A stretch of 64,000 nt of DNA from Clusia tigrina (Eukaryota > Arthropoda > Insecta > Diptera > Clusiidae). The notes under the pieces are model-generated. The model saw only the letters and a program-made list of their open reading frames with translations. It had not been told where the DNA came from and did no database searches. Below are positions 10,945-22,245 of the stretch, piece by piece (position 1 is the stretch's first letter; each line of letters starts with the position of its first letter). The stretch is from the NCBI GenBank assembly GCA_920105625.2, contig OV050030.1:98892152-98956151 (forward strand), given 5' to 3'. The position numbers and the translations under genes are program-made.

Positions 10945-11876
10945 CAGGGTGGCCCAAATGAGACCTAGTGATGTTAAACACGTGTAACTCTTGTAATAAA
11001 GGGTTTTTTAAAATGATTTATTTTAATATGTTAAATACATTTTATGGAAATTTAACGTGACTATGTGTGAAATATGACATCAGACAAATGACCACCATTT
11101 TGACAGGCATTGGCTCTTTTTAGCGCATTTTGCATTACACGGCGTAATGTTTCTGGTTGCAGGCGCCGTATGTCGTCTTGAATATTCTGCTTGAGCTGTC
11201 CAAATGGCTGTGGTTTGTTAACATACACTTTGTCTTTTAAATATCCCCATAAAAAAAAAATCGGGCGCAGTTAAATCTGGTGAACGAGGAGGCGAAGGGA
11301 AATCTGAATTTCTTGAAATTATGCGTTCACCAAAAATTTCACGCTGCATGTCAATAGTTCGCCTAGCAGTATGCGCAGTGGCTCCATCTTGTTGAAACCA
11401 CAAATTAGGATGTTGCTCCACCATTGGCCGCAAAAAGTTGTCGATCATTGTTCTGTAAGAAGCCCCGGAGACCGTTTCTGGCGTTTCATCCTCATTCTCA
11501 AAGAAATGTGGGCCGATGATTTTTGTGGCCATAACACCGCACCAAACAGTGCATCTGATTGGGTGTGACTGATGCTGATGTATTGCCCCTTGATTTTCGG
11601 AGCCCCACAACCTACAGTTTTGTTTATTCACATAACCACTTAAATGGAAATGCGCTTCATCCGTCATCAAAAGATATTTCGCTGCGTCAGAACAATTGAT
11701 CGTTGAGAAGAATAATAAAATTCGATAATTTTAATGCGTTGTTGTGGACTGTACGTATTCATTTTAAAATTTCCAAGAGTTCAGTTATAATCTGCAAAAA
11801 GAAAAAAATAAATTATGTTCTAAAATAAAAAAGTTATTTGTGTTTCACATCAGCTGGTCTTATTTGGGCCACCCTA
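10945..11876 (-). mobile_element. Tc1/mariner-superfamily element, internally deleted
   Basis: Imperfect terminal inverted repeats of 21 bp match at 19 positions: CAGGGTGGCCCAAAT on the left (10945) and its complement ending at 11876. They are flanked by TA on both sides, the expected target duplication. The element is only 932 bp. Autonomous relatives are usually about 1.3 kb or longer, and the missing part is the DNA-binding N terminus. Confidence 0.8.
11045..11705 (-). pseudogene. Tc1/mariner transposase, C-terminal catalytic part
   Basis: The minus strand encodes DDE-type transposase motifs: MTDEAHFHLSGYVNKQNC with the first Asp, LWFQQDGATAHTA with the second Asp, and RSPDLTAPDFF with the third acidic position. 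An A-run near 11250 shifts the frame, after which the C terminus continues to about 11045. The helix-turn-helix N terminus is absent and upstream frames hold stops. The protein would cut and join DNA at TA sites if intact; this copy cannot. Confidence 0.75.
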
Positions 11877-12191
<315 letters not shown>

Positions 12192-12325
12192 TACATGTAT
12201 ATGTATTTTTATATGCATATGGATATTTATATGTATATGTATATGTACATCTCTATATACATAGAGATGTACATATACATATACATATAAATATCCATAT
12301 GCATATAAAAATACATATACATGTA
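12192..12325. repeat. small fold-back hairpin in microsatellite
   Basis: 12192-12256 is followed after 4 bp by its near-perfect reverse complement at 12261-12325 (around ACATCTCTAT / ATAGAGATGT). The same microsatellite flank in the other copies (for example before 33990 and 36865) is not folded back. The hairpin was therefore created locally. Confidence 0.8.
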
Positions 12326-12334
12326 TAATTTAAA

Positions 12335-12784
12335 TCAACATCATCAACATCAACGGCAACAGTAAAATTAACATCAGAACCACCAACAGCTAAAGACAGA
12401 TAAAACGTATAAATGTTTAAATAAAAGTCAGGTGCCATCATAAGGCACCAAGATAAAACATTTGAGTACACTAATTTATTTACACAACTCCATATCTGAG
12501 CTAGGTAGAACAGTTTACCCAGCAGTAGAACAGCATTCCCCATAAAGAAGAATTTGATGAATTCTTTATAACACTAAAAGCAAGGCTAGAAGCATTGTTT
12601 AATAAACTGCTCATATCCAACACAATCCCTAGAGATATTATAAAATTTATAGATATTAAATGACCAGAATTAACAGATAACGGAGAATCCGATATTGAAA
12701 CGGACGAACAACAAAAAATAGGCAAAATGACACCAATTGAATTCATCACAATAGCAACAAAACTATTGCCTGAATTTGATGGGA
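12335..12784 (+). pseudogene. 412-like gypsy gag fragment, copy 1 (outermost)
   Basis: Nearly identical to the starts of the gag fragments at 33995 and 36866, in the same orientation. Frame pieces include FDEFFITLKARLEALFN, then a TGA, then ELTDNGESDIETDEQQ and MTPIEFITIATKLLPEFDGK. It stops dead at GATGGGAAA, where gypsy C RNase H sequence begins. That point is the left breakpoint of the giant palindrome. Confidence 0.75.
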
Positions 12785-12785
12785 A

Positions 12786-15215
12786 ATGCGGTACTCTGCT
12801 AAGTGCGTCCGCATTCAGATTCTTCTTCCCAGGTTTGTATATGATTTCAAAATCATACTCAGACAATTTGTGTCTGAACCTGGCTAGCCTAGACGTTTGG
12901 TCTTTCAAATTGGCTATGCCTCTCAACGGTTGGTGATCAGTATATATCTTAAATGGGCGTCCAAGCAGATATGCTCTAAAATTCTTCGTAGCCCACACTA
13001 TGGCTAGAAATTCCTTCTCTATTGTGGAGTATCTCTTCACCGTGTCGCTAAGCGCTCTGCTTGCGAATGCTATTGATCGGTCATCACCGACTTCCCCTTG
13101 TGACAAGACTGCAAATAATGCTTCATTGCTAGCATCAGTGGTCAACAAAAAAGATTGCTCAAAGTCAGGGTACGCCAAAATCGGTGGCGAGCTAATTATT
13201 TCTTTTAGCCTCTCGAATGCTTGCTGACATCTCTCTGCCCATTCGAACTTTGCCTCTTTTCGTAGCAACTTGTTAATTGGCAACGCACTTCCGGCTAGTC
13301 CTTCTACGAACTTTCTATAACAGTTCACTAGTCCTAGGAATGCTTGCACTTCTTTTCTGCTTCTTGGAACCGCAAAATTTCTAACGCATTCCACCTTCTG
13401 CGGGTCAGGCAGTGCTCCTGCTTCTGAGCAACGATGGCCTAAATACACCACCTCTCTTCGCAAAAATTGACACTTCTCCGTGTTCAATTTCAAATTGTGT
13501 TCTCGTAATTTCTGGAGCACCTTGCACAAGCGTTGCGAATGCTGCTGCAAGTTCTTCCCATAAATTACAATATCATCGAGATACACAAAACAATCTAACC
13601 CTTGCAAGCCTGTTAGCACATGGTTCATTAGCCGTTGAAAGGTAGCCGGTGCTCCTGTTAATCCAAACGGCATTCTATTAAACTCATAATGGCCTAAACC
13701 GGTGCTGAACGCGGTTTTCTGCTTATCTTGGGTATCCACCAGAACTTGGTGGTAGCCACTCGCTAAATCAAGTGTAGAAAAATATCTACTGTGTCCCAAT
13801 TGATCCAGTATCTCTTCTATCCTTGGTATTGGGAACACCTGCTTGATAGTGGCGTCGTTCAATTTCCTAAAATCAACGACCATTCTCCACTTCTTCTGAC
13901 CCTGAGCACCTCCCTTCTTTGGCACCAAAATTATTGGTGAATTCCAAGGCGAGATACTCGGCGAAATAATGTTATCTTTCAACATTCCCTCCACTTGCCT
14001 ATTTACCTCATCTTTGTGAGCTTGCGGCAATCTGTACTGTTTCTGGTTAATTGGTGCTTGATCCACTCTAGTAGGTATTTCATGCTCTACCTCTGGTGTA
14101 TATGTTAATTGGTCTCCTTCCAGCAAAAATATGTCATGGAATGACGCACAAATGGCTTCTATTGATGCCTTCTCTTCTGAATTCACGCTTGGGTCCAACT
14201 TCAAGGATTCTAGCACCCTCTCCATTCTTTTTCTTATATCTACCTGCTTAATCTGATTCACCGATCTATAATTCGGTTCCTTAAAATTATCATAGCTAGT
14301 GAATTTGGGCCTAAAATGCTCCTCCATCAGGTAGTCCTTTTCCGATGCGTTGAGTACGCAAGCGTACACCTTACCCTTGTCCACGTGCGTTATGGTTTCT
14401 CCCATATATACGCCCTCCGCTAGCTGCTGCTTGTGCAAAACAAGAGTCCTAAGTTTTGTGTTTACATGCATAGTAACTACTCTGGTTGACCTTGCATTCA
14501 CTACCTCCATACAATTCTTAACCTTACTCACGGTTCCTTCCTGCCATGACATTAATGGAAAAGTCAGGATTCTATGCTTATTGTTATCGTAAAACGATAA
14601 CTGCTTATCGAGCGCATCCAGTATGGTGCGGCCCCAAAGATTATCGCGGCCAATTATCCCATCAGCCGGGATACCTTTTCTATCCACTTCCACTGCGTGC
14701 ACTCTAAAACTCATACCCTTAACTCCACTGTGCCCTATTCTGAGCGACCCCAATGTCCTAATGCACCCTCCAAATGCTCCGTTAAGCGTTCTTAAGTCCA
14801 TTTGATTAATGTCTAGCCCCTTTCGTAAAACACTAGATTTTACGAGGCTAGTGTCCGCTCCTGAATCTACTAATAGCACTAGCTTTCCACTCGCTGCCTC
14901 CTCGCAGGGTATCTCGATGAAGGCATCACCTATCCTGCTAATAGCGAAGCAACCTCCTTTTGTTCCCAATATGAACGTGTATCCACTCCCTAACTCTTCG
15001 TGATACTGGAGAGCCTCTTGCTCCTCCTTCTCCTGGACTGTAGTTCCTATATTACTAGTCCCACGTACTTCCGGCCTTATTATTACTTCCTTTCTTTTGG
15101 CTGTCCAGTCTATTGGCCTCGACTGGGCCGCTGGAAGTTTCCCTGTTTCCTTTGTTGGGATTGTCTGTCCCTGCATTCCGCTGCCCGATGTCCCATTCGT
15201 CCACATAAGAAGCAT
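12786..15215 (-). pseudogene. gypsy C pol (protease-RT-RNase H), truncated
   Basis: The frame is open over the whole segment and overlaps the gag end. It shows, in order, the aspartic protease (LLVDSGADTSLV), RT with WRMVVDFRKLN, FSTLDLASGYHQV, MPFGLTGAPATF and the catalytic YLDD in FVYLDDIVIYG, and RNase H with LTTDASNEA, IYTDHQPLRG and NADALSRV. Near 13110 the usual G of EALGAVLSQ reads F. Here the protease-RT frame lacks the two TAA stops that break the right copy. After 12786 the frame runs on into unrelated gag-fragment DNA to 12501 and should not be counted as protein. Confidence 0.9.
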
Positions 15216-17433
15216 CTCAATCCCTGTATGTTATTGCCTATCCTTGGTTCACTTCTAGAATCCCAACTTGGTCGCTGCTGACCACTCCCAGTTTTGAAAG
15301 GATTTCTTCCTTGGTTAATTCCTTCCGTTGACTTAACTCGGGGACTACTGAAGTTACCCCTGCTGTCCCTCAAGGGTGGAACCGGGCGCCTCGTAGCTGG
15401 CTGCCTTCTACTTTGACCCCATTTAGTGTCTACTTGACACTGTCTACTTGCCTCATGACCGTAAGTTTGGCACTCCATACAGTAGGGCGTGTTTTTCCGT
15501 GTAACGCATTCATCCCTTGTATGCCCTGGATTATCACAGAATGAGCAAATGGGTTTCCTTGGCTTAAACCTCTCAACCAAGAATTCTTGGTCTCTTTGTA
15601 GCGGAAATTGGCCTATCAATCTACCGACTCCACATCTGTTTTGCTGCTGTACTGTTCCTACCTCTGCAGGAGCATCAGTCCAGCAGATTCCACCTGTTGT
15701 CGTTCGCTGTTGTATTGCTGATTCAGCTAAAGAGACCGCTTCCACTAACTCTGCCATACTCCTCGGCGTGAGAGTAAAAGTATAATTAGCTAAATCCCTA
15801 TTTATCAGGCCTGCCTTGAACACAGAAATCATCGTCCGTTCTACTTGAGCCTTGTATGCTGCAACATTTGCTGGAAACTGCCTGTTGGCTTCCGTCTCAG
15901 CAGCGCTCCCCAGAGACTGGAGCCTTCGTCCCCAGGCTCTCAATTCCTCCCCCGGTGTCTGAGTTGATTCCTGAATTTCCCGAACGAGACAGTCGTATGA
16001 CTTTTGTTTTAAATACGTCCTATCCAAAAGTGCATATAATTCTTCCAGGGTGCTTACTGAGCTATGCACCAGTAAATCAAACGCATCACCTGTGGTTCTT
16101 TGCCTAATACACTTTATTATGTGTTCCCCGTCCGCTTCACTCTGTTGCGCTAGCTCACAACCTTCTTTGAAGCGCCGGATCTCAGTTGTCAGGTCATCCA
16201 ACTCGACTCCTGAGAACATGGGCACCAACTTCTCCACCGCATGAGCAACTTGCAGAATGCCCATTTTATAGCTTTGTGTTTTCTCAATTGCTGGTAAAAC
16301 CTTAGCTTTATTAATCTCTTTGGTAGTTTCCAAATTCTCTTCTCCCAGATCTGAGAGGTAATTGGTCAGTGACGGATTCAAACTAATTAGTCTTGGATCG
16401 TTTGTTCGTGCAGGCGAAATTCTGCCTACAGTATCGGAACTTTGCTGCACGGGTACTGCTTCCGGCTCCTTTGGCGGATATCCCTGATTTTTATTATTTA
16501 CCGGGCGTCCCGGAGAAAAAGGCTCGACACCGACTTCAGATGCGCCAAACAAAAATTCCGCTTGCTTTTCTTCATTAAGTACCAATTTTGGCTTTACCAT
16601 GCGGCTTATCCCTTCTGGTGTTAAATACTCCGGCCAGCGAACTTCAGGAGGCAATGTCAATACTGTCTGTGTAAATCCAGCCGATGCTGATTTTGATCTC
16701 TCCTTTCTATGTGGGTTGCTATTGGTCGCCCGTCCTCTTTTCAATCCTGCACACTCCTTCTCCAACAGCGCTGCTGCTTCCTATGTTTCCGACAATCTCT
16801 GAGAAAGTTCCTTTACCTTATTCTCAAGGTACTTTTTTTGTGCTTTCCAATCTTCTGCTTTCTTATGAAAACTGAACAACTTTTCTTCTGTTCTTTTTTG
16901 AATTGCCGTTAAGGCTTGATCCGCTACTTCTAATGGTGACACAGCCCCTCCGGCATTCGCCTGCTTCCACAATTCCTGAGCTTCTTCCCTGCTCGTACTC
17001 GCTTCGAACTGGTCAATTATTTTCCCAGTAAACAGTTCCATCTCTGACTGCATTGATTTCAATCTGTTCCTTACTTCCTCGTCTGGCGAAACCAAACTCA
17101 CTGTTTGTTGCCCTAGTCCTTCTAATTCAGAACTAAATGTATCTGCCCATTCGTTGACCAGACTATTTATGTAGTCTGCGTAATTTTCCGCAAAATATTT
17201 TCCCTTGCTGCGTGAGGCAACAACAGTCCGTGATTATTATTGAACTCTCTCCCTAGATTTTGCAACTGAGTTATTCGCTTGCGGTAATACACGTTGTCTT
17301 TACGTAAACTGCCGTCTTTCTTAAAATTACGGACCAATTTTTCAATCGTTTCGCCAATTTGCTCCTGCCTCAACAGTAATCCTTGCGCTTCCTTCGTCAT
17401 ATCCCAAATGCCAGAGCAGATGGCGTATCCCAA
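15110..17433 (-). pseudogene. gypsy C gag, left-arm copy
   Basis: The frame 15110-16765 carries the capsid-like region and three CCHC knuckles (CSFCDNPGHTRDEC, CMECQTYGHEASRQC, CFLCGRMGHRAAEC). 16781-17101 and 17167-17433 are upstream pieces with a coiled-coil-like, Glu/Lys-rich make-up. A TAG near 16780 is private to this arm. A one-base deletion near 17190 is shared with the right arm. Unlike the right copy, the region around 16540 (FLFGASEVGVEPF) is in frame. Confidence 0.85.
15137..15143 (-). promoter_or_regulatory. -1 frameshift heptamer of gypsy C (left copy)
   Basis: Minus-strand GGGAAAC, in phase with gag as G GGA AAC inside the gag-pol overlap. It is identical to 52025-52031. Confidence 0.6.
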
Positions 17434-18269
17434 TTACAAATAAAAATCCAATATTTGTTAAAACTTGTTACAATATTTTATTCGATCTTACTTAATGATT
17501 CAAAACAGAGTTATTTAAAAAAAAACATTCCACCGTAAATTCTATCTTTATATACATATTCTGCTATACTTGTTTTCCATCATAAAGTTCCGCTGTCTAC
17601 CGGCGTCCATTAAGTCCTTCCCTCAGTGCAAATTGGTCCTTAACTTCCTCACAGATAGTCCTTGATTTCCTCTCACCATCTTTAATACTCCAAAAATCCA
17701 TGGAAAAGGCCATATATTTGTAAAAACCGAAATTGTATTTACAGGCAAAAGTGTCTTAATTCATTCCCGGAAATTTGAATCCATATTTAAAAATAAACCC
17801 GTAACGTATGCGCAACGTAATAAAAACATTTATATTATTCCTAATACACTAAGCTCATGGTATTTCATTGTGACAAAAGTGAAAAAATGTGTATCCAAAT
17901 ATATCCCTACCGACAAACAAACACAAAACCCCTACCAAAAAAATCCTCACAGCTAGGATGAACATACATAGACAGTCCGATCATACTGACGTTTTATGGT
18001 TGCCATTCAAAGCTGCGTGCAACAGCGCAAACGCGCCTGTAGGTTGCAACTTCTTTGACCAGCGCTACGGCGCCTTCAGGGTCGCAGAAGTATCTACTTA
18101 GATTACGCTATTATACACTCTACTCACCCAAAATTTTTTTTCGATGACATCTTTATTCCACAGTGTCCTTCGATGAGGTCCTTCGAATTCGTTGCAGGAT
18201 GCCTCTCTGCTTCAGGGTTCCTTGCCCTGGGATTACTCCAATAGGTCCATCCTACCGGCTGCGCCAAAA
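17434..18269 (-). other. gypsy C leader, left copy
   Basis: Non-coding 5' leader between the LTR and gag, mirror of 48894-49729. The primer-binding-site-like TGGCGCAGCCGGTAGG lies just inside the LTR (about 18250-18266). No other structure recognised. Confidence 0.7.
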
Positions 18270-18772
18270 TGTTGGGGATCTCGTGTCCTTGCTTGACTGG
18301 GGACGTCCTGCCACAGTCCTTTCGGGCGCGTGGCTGAAAAATCAAGAACCCTAACGTAGAAATTAAACACTGTGACTTCTTAGTTTCAAAACACAAGAGA
18401 GATTTATTATTGCGAAACCTAATACCTATATACTATTTTTTAAACATCTATCTCAGTCTGTGAACTGACCTTTCTGGTGTTCCAGTCCTGCACCTGCTAA
18501 TTGGTGTCAGTTGGTCAAGCCAACTGACCCACTTCAAAAGTGGCGACGGTGCATTACGCTGCCCTCGTCGACACGACTGCGGAACTGTAATACCCTAAAA
18601 GCTTACATAATAATGTTGCACAGATCACATTAACTTGAAACACTTAGACCCTAGAAGTATGCCTTATTATAACACCGTTTTAGCACATGCTAATTCAACA
18701 TAGTGTGGCATCTATTAGGAGTCGGTGCTGTGAGTAAACTACACGTAGGTAATTTGGTTCTAACTCACAACA
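18270..18772 (-). repeat. gypsy C 5' LTR, left copy (503 bp)
   Basis: On the minus strand it begins TGTTGTGAG and ends CCCCAACA. By eye it differs from 48391-48893 at three positions. Confidence 0.9.
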
Positions 18773-20154
18773 GTTTTCATTACCGCATGATGAGGCAAAT
18801 AATAGTGAGCAAGAGCGCCTGAAGGCGGAGGCGGGACTTTGATCATATGATCAAGAGTCAAATACTCCTGTACCACGGAATCATACTGGTTTTTCTGCTT
18901 TCATTGCGTTCGAACTGTTTTAACGCAATGTGCCGAGAAGCCCCAAGTGACTCCTCAGGCAGGTGCCTTGGTTTGAACGGTAGTTCTACTACATACCGCC
19001 CAGAAGATTCTCTGTAAGTGGTTCGGGAATACAAGTCCAGGCACGCCTGGTCACCGGGCGATTACCGTTTCTCCTTAGGTGGCTGCTCTACCTCCCAGAA
19101 TCTCTGCAAGAGCTCTTCGACCGGGTGGCCGGTCTCAATTTGTACCCTTGCACAAAATGTCTGTGTCGAGCTCTCAGGCATGGGTCCTGTGAGAAAACAC
19201 CCAAATGCAGCTTCCTGTGCAATTAATGACCCAATAACGTCACGCTTCAACCCATCAAGCAACACTATCGGATATAAATCACCCCCTATCAAAATGTCGA
19301 CTTGTGAAGAGTTTGAAAGGCTTGGATCAGCCAGTTGTAAGCCGGCCAATTGGGCATATTGTTGCGTGGATACCCCTAGTCAGGGTAATTTGCTGGTTAA
19401 GGTGGGCAGCAGTAATGCTGACACCGGGAGCCGCACAGTACTGCCGAGAGATGACCCTAACATTAGGTCGCACGGTTTTGTCACGTTAGCGGCCACCACA
19501 TTGCTTACCCCGGACACTTGGGCATGCACGGTACGCGTAGGGAGTCGCAGGCGTCGTTGGAGCTGATCTGAGATAAAAGACTCTTCCGACCCAGGGTCGA
19601 TCAATGCCCGAGCCATGTAATTGACTCCCTGATACCAGACGTGAATAATGGCGGTACCTAAAAGCACGCGTTTGGTTAGCCGACCTCGGGCTCGATATGG
19701 ACCGGATCGTCCCTGGACTGTAGCGGGTACCACCTGTGCAGCGTGGGCAAAAGATAGTGTAGCAGTTTGAGCCGACGTGGTGGCCGCGTTGCGTCCGTTG
19801 GATGGTCGTCTGCCTCGAGGCGGCGTCGTGCGTGGTGGGGCTCTTATGCTCCGGTTCGGGGGCGGCTCACGGTGTAGCAGAGTGTGGTGCCGCTCTTGGC
19901 ACGTAAAACACCGGTATTTACTCGTGCAATTTGTCACACAATGATCCCCTTTCAAACAATTCACGCACAAGTGGAAGCGGTTTACCCATCCTCTTCGCTC
20001 TCATACATCAGCGTTGATGAAAGTAGAGCAGTGGGAGACCCGATGGCCTGGTAGTGTACATATCTTACACCCTTCCGGACTGACCCTTGCCTGATGAGCC
20101 TGCACGTGGCTATTACGGAGTGGTGTTGAGCGGTTCCCCGCAGGCTCCCGCGCG
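18773..20154 (-). pseudogene. BEL/Pao gag knuckles, protease and RT start, left copy
   Basis: Mirror of 47013-48390. It carries zinc knuckles (CVNCLKGDHCVTNC in 19380-19970), a protease with ALIDPGSEESFIS, and DILIGGDLY (19062-19349). In the protease the residue after GSE is E here and G in the right arm. It lies between the errantivirus 3' LTR and gypsy C and was split by both insertions. An in-frame TGA and later frameshifts break it. Confidence 0.8.
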
Positions 20155-20550
20155 AATTAGGTTTTTAATGTCTTTTGACAAGAAAAATAAAACACAATTC
20201 TTTAGAATGTTTAACGTTTATTTATTTTGTTGCAAATTTTACGACTTTAACAGTTGTTGTGAATCTTAAGACTAACTTAAAGTATCTTAAGCTACCTCGT
20301 TCCTCAATTCTAAAATGCCTAGATATGCTTTATCAGCAAAAATGTAAGGTGCATAAAACATATACTACAATGAGTTTGTGTGAGAAATATGCTTTATCAG
20401 CGAAAATGAAAGGTGCATAAAGTATACACTAAAATAATTGTGTGGGAAAATATTTTCAGCGTTTCCGTTAAAAATATTTTTCGGTGGAAATAAGCTTAAT
20501 GAAATGATTTTAGCGGAAAAAGGGTATTGGGTTGCGTCTGGAACGTAACT
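20155..20550 (-). repeat. errantivirus 3' LTR, left copy (396 bp)
   Basis: Starts AGTTACG and ends CCTAATT on the minus strand, as errantivirus LTRs (AGT...ATT) do. It contains two imperfect copies of a segment with GCTGATAAAGC. Confidence 0.9.
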
Positions 20551-20796
20551 TCTCACCCCTTAGACAAAAGACTCTCCTGAGTCGTCATATATATTTTTTT
20601 ATTTAAATCCCGATTGGCTTTTTAAGTTTGAGAACGAGTATCATACAAATTAACATCAAACAATTTAGTCTTACTAAAAAAAATTACTTAAACAAAAATA
20701 TAATAGTAGTACAATTATTAAAGTTGAAAACAAAATTTCTTTAACTTACTAGTTTCTTATAGTTAAACAATAATTATTAAGAGTTCAATTTAATTT

Positions 20797-22201
20797 TTAC
20801 TTCAAGAGATATTTGTCTTTAATAGTCTTGAGTTCAATATCTTCAAAAGTATTTTTTTTCGTCTTATTGACTATTTTAATTTGACTGTTTCTTTTTTTGA
20901 AAATATATATTACAATTAGAATTATCATGACAACTAATAATAAAAAGGTTGCGTTTATTCCATAGGAAATATTTTTATGGAAAATTAATTCTTCGATAGC
21001 TTCGTTGTTCTTGAAATTTTCAATTGGTATTTTCTTAAAATGTGGTTGAATTTCATATGACTGATTTAATTTGTTAACAGGGTAGACAAATTTATCGTTC
21101 ATTACTTCTTTTTGATTAAAAAATGTTTCATGATCAATTTCAATTTCGCAATTAGCGAAACTTATTAAATAGTTTCCGTCAATTGTCAAATTTCGTTGGT
21201 CACATTTGTTTACAATTTTAATATCTACAGAATTTTTTACAACGATTGTTTCATCATCAACTTGCTCTATTTTTGTTTTATTGTCCAAAAATTAATTGGC
21301 ATTTGTTTCTAAAAATACAATTTTTGCTTCGTTTTAGGTTTTTTAGCATTACATTTTCCTCGTAGGTATAAAAAGTATTTTCAATTTCTTCTTCCATAAA
21401 ATCTGTTGGTACTTTTATTGCAAGAATAACTAGGCCTTCTTTGTATTTTAAAACGTCGATTTTCATAAGTCTTAATTTAAAGAAGTCTATGTCAAATTTG
21501 TCTATTTCCTCAGATGTCAGTATACTAGGGTGTAAAATATGGTTCTTAGCGGATGCTATGTTGTCCTGTATGTGTTCAATTTTTCTTTTTAGGTAAGTAA
21601 GTGTAAACATTTGGTCAGCATACAAAAGTCGTCGTATAATTTCATTGTGTCTTTTCTTTAGTTCGTCTATAGTATTTTTTATGTTTGCTCTGTCGTCTTC
21701 TATAGCTGACTTTAGTATTTGGATTGACTCGTTGAAGTGTGTATTTATATAAATTTGTTTGTTGACTGTATCTATAGCATTATGACTGTTTTTGTCGATA
21801 ACGTCGAGATGTTGGATTATTTCTTGTCGGTCATCGTCGTCCATTACCCCGGCTAGCCATTTGTAGGCATTGCCCATGAAGTTAAACAATCCCCTTTTGT
21901 TTCTATGTTCTAACGGAGTAATTGATTTAAGTTTTGATTTTATAGTTTTTATTTCTACTTCAATAATTTCCCTGTTATGCAAATCTAAATTATTGATATT
22001 GTTTTCGATTTGGTTCCCAATGTTGTTTAGTTCTATAGTGTCAATTACATGTAGAATTGTAGTAGATTGGTTAACTATTTCGAGTTTTCGCATTTTGATT
22101 TGTGCATAACCCGACTCTTCAATAATTGGGCTGGATTGAAGTATTCCCTGTGTTTTGGTCATGTGCATCATCAACATCATTGTGAATACCAGCACCTGCA
22201 A
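20797..22201 (-). pseudogene. env: errantivirus env, left copy
   Basis: An envelope glycoprotein gene of gypsy-type errantiviruses, whose product would mediate membrane fusion. The frame 21278-22201 has a hydrophobic N terminus, a furin-type RNKR site near residue 100 followed by the GLFNFMG fusion-peptide-like stretch, and helical heptad-rich sequence. A frameshift near 21285 separates it from 20797-21288, which holds the C-terminal transmembrane segment (rich in Leu, Ile and Val) and a basic tail. Broken by the frameshift, which both arms share. Confidence 0.85.
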
Positions 22202-22245
22202 ATTTAGAGGGTCTTTTGATATTTGTTGAATGGATATTTTCTAAA

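Larger units (their letters stand above)
12786..18772 (-). mobile_element. gypsy C element, left-arm copy, truncated in RNase H
   Basis: Mirror of 48391-54382. It contains the 5' LTR, leader, gag and pol through RNase H. Integrase, ORF3 and 3' LTR are missing because the arm ends at 12786. It inserted into BEL RT at the same site as the right copy; its flank reads ATGAAAAC against ATGAAACC on the right. Confidence 0.9.

Noticed and set aside
12501..12785. The C-terminal 95 residues of the long gypsy C pol frame (minus strand)
   Set aside because: Past the palindrome breakpoint at 12786 the frame is a chance read-through of antisense 412-like gag DNA. It is not a fusion protein under selection.
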